A stretch of 64,000 nt of DNA. Origin: an uncultured Clostridia bacterium. Lineage in GTDB: Bacteria; Bacillota_A; Clostridia; TANB77; CAG-508. A model generated the notes under the pieces. It ran no database searches. It was not told the origin of the DNA and saw only the letters and a program-made list of their open reading frames with translations. Below are positions 57,739 through 64,000 of this stretch, piece by piece; within the stretch, counting starts at the first letter, position 1; the number at the start of each line of letters is the position of its first letter. The DNA lies in assembly GCA_944393405.1 (NCBI GenBank), contig CALYAC010000002.1, positions 96,254 to 160,253 on the forward strand, written 5' to 3'. The position numbers and the translations under genes were made by a program.

Positions 57739-58686
57739 TTAATCTTCATCTTTTCTAAAATTTAGACCTAAATCATGTAATTTATTTGTAACCTCATCTA
57801 ATGATTTTTTACCTAAATTTCTAACTTTCATCATATCAGCTTCTGATTTATTTGTTAAATCTTCTACTGTAGAAATTCCGGCTCTCTTTAGACAATTGAA
57901 TGATCTTACAGATAATTCTAAATCTTCAATTGACATTTCAAGAACTCTTTCTTTCTTGTTTTCTTCTTTTTCAACCATTACTTGAGTATTTTTAGCTGTT
58001 TCTGATAAGTCTATAAATAATTCTAAATGTCCAGTCATAACTTTTGCTGCAAGACTTAAAGCTTCATATGGTTTTAAACTTCCATCTGTCCATACTTCTA
58101 TTGTTAATTTATCGTAGTCAACTCTTTGTCCAACTCTAGTATTTTCTACTGAATAATTAACTTTTTTTACTGGTGTATAGATAGAATCTATTGGAAGAAC
58201 GCCTATTGCTTGATCTGGTTTTTTATTCTTTTCAGCATTATTATATCCTCTACCCATATCTGCTGTTAGTTCCATCTTTAGTGTTCCACCTTCTGAAACT
58301 GTTGCTATATGTAAATCTGGATTTAATATTTCTACTGTTCCATCTGTAATTATGTCTCCTGCTTTAACTTCACCTGGTTCTTTTACATCAATTCTTAATG
58401 TTTTCTCTTCATTTTGATCAAGCTTAAGTCTTACATTTTTTAAATTTATAATTATCTCTGGAACATCTTCTACTACGTTTGGTATTGTAGAAAATTCATG
58501 TAGAACTCCTTCTATTTTTACGCTTGTAATAGCACTTCCAGGAAGTGAAGATAGTAATATTCTTCTTAGTGAATTTCCAATTGTTATTCCATATCCTCTT
58601 TCCAATGGTTCACATACAAATTTTGCATAGTTACTATCATTGTCAATTTCTAAGCATGTAATATTTGGTCTTTCAAATTCAATCAT
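57739..58686 (-). CDS. rpoA: RNA polymerase alpha subunit
   Basis: A protein of 315 residues. The N-terminal domain starts [50 protein letters not shown] and carries the dimerisation helices; the C-terminal domain has [22 protein letters not shown] and [15 protein letters not shown], with the promoter-binding HhH element. Full length. Between rpsD and rplQ. Confidence 0.98.
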   Translation of the reverse strand: MIEFERPNITCLEIDNDSNYAKFVCEPLERGYGITIGNSLRRILLSSLPGSAITSVKIEGVLHEFSTIPNVVEDVPEIIINLKNVRLKLDQNEEKTLRIDVKEPGEVKAGDIITDGTVEILNPDLHIATVSEGGTLKMELTADMGRGYNNAEKNKKPDQAIGVLPIDSIYTPVKKVNYSVENTRVGQRVDYDKLTIEVWTDGSLKPYEALSLAAKVMTGHLELFIDLSETAKNTQVMVEKEENKKERVLEMSIEDLELSVRSFNCLKRAGISTVEDLTNKSEADMMKVRNLGKKSLDEVTNKLHDLGLNFRKDED

Positions 58687-58730
58687 TTTTACCTCCTAAT
58701 TTTTTAGAAATCTCACTTCTCTAAAATCTA

Positions 58731-59357
58731 TTATTTAGAGTAAAGCTCTACTATTAAGTGTTCTTCTACTGGTAAATCAACTTCTTCTCTAGATGCTAAT
58801 CTTACAACTTTACCACTTAATTTTTCTGCATCTTTTTCTAGCCATGCTGGAACTGGTCTTGCTGCGTTTTCTTCTACGTTTGCTTTTATAGTTCCATTAT
58901 CTTTTCTTATTTCTCTTACTGCAATTACATCTCCGGCTTTTACTAAGTATGATGGTATATCAACTTTATGTCCATTTACTTCAAAAGCTCCGTGTGTTAC
59001 AAGCATTCTTGCTTGAGCTCTTGAACTTCCATATCCTAGTCTATATACAACATTATCTAATCTACTTTCTAATATTTGAAGTAATACTTCACCTGTAATA
59101 CCTTTTTCTGTTAAAGCCATTTCAAAGTATTTTCTAAATTGTTTTTCACTTACTCCATAGTAAGCTTTAGTTTTTTGTTTTTCTCTTAACTGTGTACCAT
59201 ATTCAGAAAGTTTTTTCTTCTTTTGACCATTTTGTCCTGGTGCATAATTTCTTCTTGATATGCTACATTTGTCTGTATAACATCTTGAACCTTTTAAAAA
59301 CAATTTTTGTCCTTCTCTACGGCAAATACGGCATTGTTCATCTTTATATCTTGCCAT
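58731..59357 (-). CDS. rpsD: 30S ribosomal protein S4
   Basis: A protein of 208 residues. It has [25 protein letters not shown] (the zinc-binding form with four Cys), [11 protein letters not shown], and the S4 RNA-binding domain [35 protein letters not shown]4 is also a known autoregulator in many bacteria; in this genome it lies downstream of the structured leader at 60281-60403. Confidence 0.98.
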   Translation of the reverse strand: MARYKDEQCRICRREGQKLFLKGSRCYTDKCSISRRNYAPGQNGQKKKKLSEYGTQLREKQKTKAYYGVSEKQFRKYFEMALTEKGITGEVLLQILESRLDNVVYRLGYGSSRAQARMLVTHGAFEVNGHKVDIPSYLVKAGDVIAVREIRKDNGTIKANVEENAARPVPAWLEKDAEKLSGKVVRLASREEVDLPVEEHLIVELYSK

Positions 59358-59387
59358 TTTTCCTTTTCACCTTCCTATATATTATTT

Positions 59388-59783
59388 TTATACTCTACGT
59401 CTTTTTGGTGGTCTACAACCATTATGTGGTATTGGAGTTACATCCTTAATACTACTAATTTCTAATCCTGCTGATTGTAATGACCTAATTGCTGCTTCAC
59501 GTCCTGAACCTGGTCCTTTAACATAAACTTCAACTGATTTTAGTCCATGTTCCATTGCTGCTTTAGCTGCTGTTTCAGCTGCTTCTCCAGCTGCGAATGG
59601 TGTGCTTTTTCTAGAACCTTTAAAACCAAGTTCTCCGGCACTTGCCCAAGATAATACGTTACCTTGAGTATCGCTTATTGTAACTATTGTATTATTAAAA
59701 CTAGAATGAATATGAGCCATACCTTTTTCGATATTTTTTCTATCTCTTCTTCTAGTTACTTTTTTTGTTACATTCTTAGCCAT
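59388..59783 (-). CDS. rpsK: 30S ribosomal protein S11
   Basis: A protein of 131 residues with [50 protein letters not shown] and [18 protein letters not shown]. Full length. Confidence 0.98.
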   Translation of the reverse strand: MAKNVTKKVTRRRDRKNIEKGMAHIHSSFNNTIVTISDTQGNVLSWASAGELGFKGSRKSTPFAAGEAAETAAKAAMEHGLKSVEVYVKGPGSGREAAIRSLQSAGLEISSIKDVTPIPHNGCRPPKRRRV

Positions 59784-59815
59784 TTCTATTCTTCCTCCTT
59801 GCTATTTACTATTTA

Positions 59816-60181
59816 CTATTTTTTGCTCTTGCTTACTAATTTTCTAGGACCTTTTCTTGTACGCGCATTAGTTTTTGTTCTTTGTCCTCTAACAGGTAAG
59901 CCTCTTCTATGTCTTAATCCTCTATAGCATCCTATTTCTGTTAATCTTTTAATATTTAAAGCAACTTCTCTACGTAAATCTCCTTCTACTTTATATCCTT
60001 CCATAGCTTTTCTTATAGCTTGTACTTGATCATCTGTTAAATCTTTTACTCTTATGTCAGGATTTACATCTGCTGCCTTTAATATTTTTTGTGAGCTTGC
60101 TAAACCTATACCATATATGTATGTTAGACCAATCTCAACTCTTTTTTCTCTAGGTAAATCAACGCCTGCTAAACGAGCCAT
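59816..60181 (-). CDS. rpsM: 30S ribosomal protein S13
   Basis: A protein of 121 residues with [34 protein letters not shown] and [25 protein letters not shown]. First gene of the rpsM-rpsK-rpsD-rpoA-rplQ unit, preceded by a long structured leader (60182-60422). Confidence 0.98.
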   Translation of the reverse strand: MARLAGVDLPREKRVEIGLTYIYGIGLASSQKILKAADVNPDIRVKDLTDDQVQAIRKAMEGYKVEGDLRREVALNIKRLTEIGCYRGLRHRRGLPVRGQRTKTNARTRKGPRKLVSKSKK

Positions 60182-60280
60182 AATTAATTTCGCACCTCCA
60201 CTTTGTTTTCTTTTTTAAATAATTAATTAATTTGATTTTTTTGTTTTGTTTTTGTTTGGACTTTATTAAAGGTGAAATGC

Positions 60281-60403
60281 ATTGATATATGGAATAAATA
60301 TATCAATCTTTAATATGTTTTCAAACAATATATTAGACACAAACCTGATATATAACTGTTAAAATAAAATTTAACAGTTATAGCCGCGAATCTAGATTTG
60401 TGT
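60281..60403 (-). promoter_or_regulatory. Structured leader of the rpsM (alpha) operon
   Basis: This 240-nt rpmJ-rpsM spacer holds three stems: a perfect 13-bp hairpin (60351-60363 with 60370-60382, 6-nt loop), an outer pair ACACAAA/TTTGTGT (60337-60343, 60397-60403) enclosing it, and a separate 10-bp hairpin (60281-60290 with 60298-60307). In other bacteria the alpha operon is controlled by S4 binding its leader; this region is a good candidate for the same role. The fold and its control are inferred. Confidence 0.5.
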
Positions 60404-60422
60404 TATTAACTTTTTTTGTCTA

Positions 60423-60536
60423 CTATCCTTGTCTTTGTTTGTGTTTAGGGTTTTCACATATAACTCTAATTACACCTTTTCTTTTTATTACTTTACATTT
60501 TTCGCATATTTTCTTTACTGATGGTCTTACTTTCAT
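60423..60536 (-). CDS. rpmJ: 50S ribosomal protein L36
   Basis: A protein of 37 residues: [21 protein letters not shown], then [12 protein letters not shown], the zinc-binding form with Cys-x2-Cys and Cys/His. Full length. Between infA and the rpsM leader. Confidence 0.96.
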   Translation of the reverse strand: MKVRPSVKKICEKCKVIKRKGVIRVICENPKHKQRQG

Positions 60537-60594
60537 TTTTTACACCTCTTTACTCTAAAATCTATTTGTATATTAATATTGGGTTATATATTAT

Positions 60595-60813
60595 TTACTT
60601 AGCTCTCCATGTAATTCTTCCACGATTTAAATCATATGGTGATAATTCAACTTTTACCTTATCCCCTGGAAGAATTTTTATATAATTCATTCTTAGTTTA
60701 CCTGAAATATGAGCTAGAATTTGATGTCCATTTTCAAGTTCTACTTTAAATGTAGTATTAGGTAGTGTTTCAACAACTGTTCCTTCTACTTCTATAACAT
60801 CTTCTTTTGACAT
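60595..60813 (-). CDS. infA: Translation initiation factor IF-1
   Basis: A protein of 72 residues from ATG 60813: [62 protein letters not shown]. An in-frame ATG at 60825 adds four residues but GGAGG sits right after it, 5 nt before ATG 60813. OB fold, full length. Confidence 0.97.
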   Translation of the reverse strand: MSKEDVIEVEGTVVETLPNTTFKVELENGHQILAHISGKLRMNYIKILPGDKVKVELSPYDLNRGRITWRAK

Positions 60814-60889
60814 ATTACCCTCCATTTTTTCTTTTTTATAGTCAATTATACTATTATATAATAAAATACTTAAATATTATATAACAAAA

Positions 60890-61660
60890 TTAAATCAATG
60901 TCAATATTTCTGGCTCTTTTTCTGTAATTAAAATTGTATTTTCATAGTGTGCTGATAAACTTCCATCTTCAGTTAATATTGTCCATCCATCATAATCTTG
61001 ATATATTTCTCTATTTCCTGCTATAACCATTGGTTCAATAGCTAAAGTCATACCTGGTTCTAGTCTAATACCTCTTCCTGCTTTTCCATAGTTTGGTATT
61101 CCTGGATCTTCATGCATTTCTCTTCCAATGCCATGTCCTTGGAATTCTCTTACTACATTAAATCCATTGCTTTCAACAAACTCTCCTATAGCATGAGATA
61201 TATCTCCTATTCTATTTCCTTTAACTGCATATTTTATTCCTTCAAAAAAAGCTTTTTTAGTTATATCCACTAATCTTTTTGCTTCTTCTGTTCCTTCTCC
61301 AACAATAAATGTTCTTGCAGCATCTCCATTAAATCCATCTTTATATACAACTAAATCAATGCTTACAACATCTCCATTTTGTATAATCTTTTTTTCTGAT
61401 GGTATTCCATGAATAACCTCATCATTTATAGAAATACATAATGTAGCTGGAAATGGTGGTACTCCTTTCATACCACTTGGATATCCTTTTTGAGCAGGAA
61501 TTCCTCCATTCTCCCTTATTATTTTATCAGCATATCTATCAAGATCCATAGTTGAAAGTCCTGGTTTAATATATTTTTCTAATTCTTTGTATACTAATCC
61601 TGTAACTCTACAAGCTTCTTTCATTAATTTAATTTCTTTTTCTGATTTTATAGTAACCAA
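60890..61660 (-). CDS. map: Methionine aminopeptidase
   Basis: Type I enzyme removing initiator Met. The 256-residue product has CISINDEVIHGIPSEKKIIQNGD, DLVVYKDGFNGDAARTF, GHGIGREMHEDPGIPNYG and EPMVIAGNREIY metal ligands. It starts with TTG (61660); AAGGAAG is eight nt upstream. Downstream of adk as in many Firmicutes. Confidence 0.96.
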   Translation of the reverse strand: MVTIKSEKEIKLMKEACRVTGLVYKELEKYIKPGLSTMDLDRYADKIIRENGGIPAQKGYPSGMKGVPPFPATLCISINDEVIHGIPSEKKIIQNGDVVSIDLVVYKDGFNGDAARTFIVGEGTEEAKRLVDITKKAFFEGIKYAVKGNRIGDISHAIGEFVESNGFNVVREFQGHGIGREMHEDPGIPNYGKAGRGIRLEPGMTLAIEPMVIAGNREIYQDYDGWTILTEDGSLSAHYENTILITEKEPEILTLI

Positions 61661-61680
61661 TTTTTTTACTTCCTTTTAAT

Positions 61681-61720
61681 AACTTATAATAATTTATAAT
61701 AATTTATAATAATTTATAAT
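61681..61720. repeat. Four tandem copies of a 10-bp AT-only unit
   Basis: The unit AATTTATAAT is repeated three times exactly (61691-61720) after one copy with a single change (61681-61690). It fills most of the spacer between adk and map. Function unknown; a slippage-prone repeat. Confidence 0.85.
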
Positions 61721-61731
61721 AATTTTTATTA

Positions 61732-62394
61732 TTATTTAATTTTATATTCTTCTAAAAAACTTTTTATATTTTTTACAGCCACGTCAAGCTCTTGTGGATA
61801 AATTGAATATAGTGCATTATTTGCTCTATAAAAATCAATTAAATCTTTTGAGTTTTGATGATATATATCAAGTCTTTTAGTTACAGTTTCTTTATTGTCA
61901 TCATCTCTTCTTTTTAACTCACTTCCACAAACATCGCATATATTTTCTTTCTTAGGTGGCTTTGTTTCTTTATTAAATATTGCTCCACAAGATTTATTTG
62001 TACATATTAATCTATTAACAATTCTTTTTATTATTTCGTCATCAGGTACATCAAGTTCTATTGCAACTCTTTTTGCTCCTGGTTTATTTTCTTTTAAGAA
62101 ATCTCTTAAAGCCTCTGCTTGAGCAACTGTTCTTGGAAAACCATCTAAAATTGCTCCATTTTTAACATCATCTTCTAACAATCTTGCTTTAACAGTCTCA
62201 ATAACCACATCATCTGGAACTAAAGTTCCTTCTTCTAAATATTTTTGTATTTTCTTTCCTAATTCTGTATTTTTGTTTATTTGTTCTCTAAATATATCTC
62301 CAGTAGAAACGTGAACTAAATTTAAATCTGTTGATAAAATTTTTCCTATCGTTCCTTTTCCACTTCCTGGAGCTCCTAGCATTACTATGTACAT
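61732..62394 (-). CDS. adk: Adenylate kinase
   Basis: A protein of 220 residues from ATG 62394 (an in-frame GTG at 62403 is only two nt from the ribosome site AGGAG). It has LGAPGSGKGT, STGDIFREQINKNTELG, DGFPRTVAQAEAL and the zinc-binding lid with four Cys (ICTNKSCGAIFNKETKPPKKENICDVCGSEL). Full length. Confidence 0.96.
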   Translation of the reverse strand: MYIVMLGAPGSGKGTIGKILSTDLNLVHVSTGDIFREQINKNTELGKKIQKYLEEGTLVPDDVVIETVKARLLEDDVKNGAILDGFPRTVAQAEALRDFLKENKPGAKRVAIELDVPDDEIIKRIVNRLICTNKSCGAIFNKETKPPKKENICDVCGSELKRRDDDNKETVTKRLDIYHQNSKDLIDFYRANNALYSIYPQELDVAVKNIKSFLEEYKIK

Positions 62395-62481
62395 CGCACT
62401 CACTACTCCTAATCACATTAACTTAATTTTGTTATATATTCATTTTTATTATATTTTTAATAAATGTATTTACACAAGTTT

Positions 62482-62580
62482 ATCAGAGGAAAATTTAATT
62501 AGATATATAAATAACTCTCTACTATACTATTTCACTTAATTATAGATTATATAAATATATATATAAATTTATCCTCTGAT
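62482..62580. repeat. Inverted-repeat-bounded AT-rich segment between secY and adk
   Basis: ATCAGAGGA at 62482-62490 and TCCTCTGAT at 62572-62580 are perfect complements, extended inward by a 7-bp arm AAATTTA/TAAATTT with one bulged base. The segment between is 66 nt of almost pure AT. It could be an RNA element in the secY-adk transcript or a small mobile remnant; target duplication is not convincing. Confidence 0.6.
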
Positions 62581-62608
62581 TATGTGTATTTTATTTTTTA
62601 TTTTTATA

Positions 62609-63934
62609 TTATTCTAAGAATCCTTTGTAATGTCTCATTACTAAATAAGATTCTAATTGTTTTATTGTTTCTAGTGCAACACCTACAACAATTAATATTG
62701 ATGTTCCACCAAATGCTAAATCTACATTTGGTATAAATCTTACCATCATAGGAATAATTGCAATTATTGCTAGGTACAAACCACCAAACCAAGTAAGTTT
62801 ACTTATTATAGATGATAAATAATCTGTCGTTGGTTTTCCAGCTCTAATACCTGGTATAAATCCACCATTTTTCTTAATATTACTTGAAACTTCTGCTGGA
62901 TTGAATGTAGCATATGTATAGAAGAATGTAAATCCAACTATTAGTATTAAATATACTAATGCATTAGCTATTGTATATCCAAGTCCAACGCTTGAAGTTG
63001 ATGAAGCTATAGAAAAATTATATATTGTTGCCCAAAAGCCAGTTTGACTAGCTATATCTGGTACAAACATTTGAATTATCATAGCTGGGAATGTTAAGAA
63101 TGATGATGCAAATATTATTGGCATAACACCTGCCATTACTAATTTTAATGGTATATTAGTATTTTGTGCACCTACCATTTTTCTACCAACTACTCTTTTT
63201 GAGTATTGTACAGGTACTCTTCTTTCAGCTTGTTGTACAAATACAACTGCAGTTACTAATATAATAGCTCCTACTATAATTGCTAAAGATATTAAAAGAC
63301 CTGTTGTTGAAAAAGCTCCTGTTCCCATTATCAAGTTCCATATTGTTGTTATAGCTCCTGGCAAACCTGCAACGATACCAACAAATATAATTATAGAAAT
63401 ACCATTTCCTACACCTTTATTTGTTATTTCGTCACCTAACCACATAAGTAATGCAGTACCAGCCATTAATGATATAACAACTGTAAATCCTGTCATAAAA
63501 TCATTACCTAAGAATATTCCTGATGATCTATATGACAAATATAAACCTAATCCTTCAATTAAAGCTAAGAAAACAGTAAGTATTTTTGTATATCTATTAA
63601 TTCTCTTTCTGCCTTCTTCTCCACCTTCTTTACTTAATCTCTCTAAAGAAGGTATTACCATAGCTAATAATTGAAAAACTATTGATGCTGTAATATATGG
63701 ACTTATAGACATTGCAAATATAGAAAATCTTGAAAAAGCTCCTCCTGATATTAAGTCTATAAGTGATGCCATTCCATTTGATGCACTTGACATAAAATCG
63801 TTAAGTGTTATTGTATTAACACCTGGAACAGTTATATAGCATCCTAATCTAAATATTACTATTAATAGTAATGTATATAATAATCTTTTTCTTACGTCCG
63901 GTGTTTTTAGTGCATTTTTTATTGTTTTAAACAA
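62609..63934 (-). CDS. secY: Preprotein translocase subunit SecY
   Basis: A protein of 441 residues with ten membrane helices: MFKTIKNALKTPDVRKRLLYTLLLIVIFRLGCYITVPGV, SISPYITASIVFQLLAM, GVGNGISIIIFVGIVAGLP and KVGVGYTIANAL-like elements. The start is TTG (63934), directly after the stop of rplO with no gap, an unusual but family-consistent start (AGAGGTGA upstream). Confidence 0.97.
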   Translation of the reverse strand: MFKTIKNALKTPDVRKRLLYTLLLIVIFRLGCYITVPGVNTITLNDFMSSASNGMASLIDLISGGAFSRFSIFAMSISPYITASIVFQLLAMVIPSLERLSKEGGEEGRKRINRYTKILTVFLALIEGLGLYLSYRSSGIFLGNDFMTGFTVVISLMAGTALLMWLGDEITNKGVGNGISIIIFVGIVAGLPGAITTIWNLIMGTGAFSTTGLLISLAIIVGAIILVTAVVFVQQAERRVPVQYSKRVVGRKMVGAQNTNIPLKLVMAGVMPIIFASSFLTFPAMIIQMFVPDIASQTGFWATIYNFSIASSTSSVGLGYTIANALVYLILIVGFTFFYTYATFNPAEVSSNIKKNGGFIPGIRAGKPTTDYLSSIISKLTWFGGLYLAIIAIIPMMVRFIPNVDLAFGGTSILIVVGVALETIKQLESYLVMRHYKGFLE

Positions 63935-64000
63935 CTAAATCACCTCTGCCTTTCCTCCTAAAGCTTCTATTTTTTCTTTAGCAGCTTTAGTAAATCTTAC
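63935..64000 (-). CDS. rplO: 50S ribosomal protein L15, C-terminal end
   Basis: The last 21 codons: FTKAAKEKIEALGGKAEVI, then TAG. The gene runs off the right edge. It is followed with no gap by secY, as usual. Confidence 0.92.
   Translation of the reverse strand, partial: VRFTKAAKEKIEALGGKAEVI

Noticed and set aside
61681..61720. A CRISPR or operator array in the map-adk spacer
   Set aside because: The 10-bp unit is pure A/T and contiguous without spacers; simple tandem slippage explains it.
62604..62792. A 62-residue minus-strand frame inside the end of secY
   Set aside because: It overlaps SecY in another frame, has a Cys/Asn-rich composition typical of shadows and no ribosome site.

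Overview
The window is AT-rich DNA from a spore-forming Clostridia-type Bacillota. Evidence for this: spoIVB and spoVT sporulation genes, divIVA and sepF, two diadenylate cyclases (CdaA and DisA), TTG/GTG starts with strong AGGAGG ribosome sites, and typical Firmicutes gene order around the ribosomal operon. Almost every gene is on the minus strand, so operons read from high to low coordinates. UGA, UAA and UAG all behave as stops.

Layout, left to right. 1-1.6 kb: rpsO-pnp. 1.7-18.3 kb: a large Tad-type pilus operon. It starts at cpaB (18284) and runs through two degenerate TadZ/CpaE ATPases, the secretion ATPase, a fused TadB-TadC membrane protein and a tandem array of pilin-like proteins, then reaches spoIVB and a transglutaminase-like protein. 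18.4-24.4 kb: housekeeping genes (truA, cdaA, a peptidyl-prolyl isomerase, disA, radA). 24.6-29.8 kb: a GH15 glucoamylase-like protein, a beta-CASP nuclease and an unknown protein. 29.8-40 kb: ftsK, rsmD, divIVA, sepF, an HlyD-like protein, miaA and mutL. 40.3-42.4 kb: small or unknown genes, including two Cys-rich 39-residue proteins on the plus strand. 42.5-50 kb: a lower-glycolysis operon gap-DUF1653-pgk-tpiA-gpmI-yezG-eno, followed by tRNA-Gln(CTG). 50-55.7 kb: spoVT, a KAP-type P-loop NTPase, comF and recD2. 56-57 kb: a plus-strand gene with its own promoter and terminator, probably acquired, and a short glycosyltransferase-like protein. 57-64 kb: the alpha operon and its upstream genes (rplQ, rpoA, rpsD, rpsK, rpsM, rpmJ, infA, map, adk, secY, end of rplO).

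Two patterns stand out. First, the Tad secretion ATPase (two sites) and RecD2 (one site) are broken by single extra bases. All three have the same form: a zero-frame CGG codon followed by A, where skipping one C gives GGA, a glycine in an essential motif. I found no other in-frame CGG in the minus-strand genes; the only other two are in the acquired plus-strand gene. This fits +1 recoding (or CGGA quadruplet decoding) at a codon the cell hardly reads, although systematic sequencing error or decay is not excluded. Second, four promoters (cpaB, ftsK, rsmD, sepF) carry repeated GTAATA/TATTAC units. The first unit lies 17 nt upstream of the -35 box, with further units mostly at 11 or 22 nt steps. 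This looks like an undescribed operator shared by pilus and cell-division genes.
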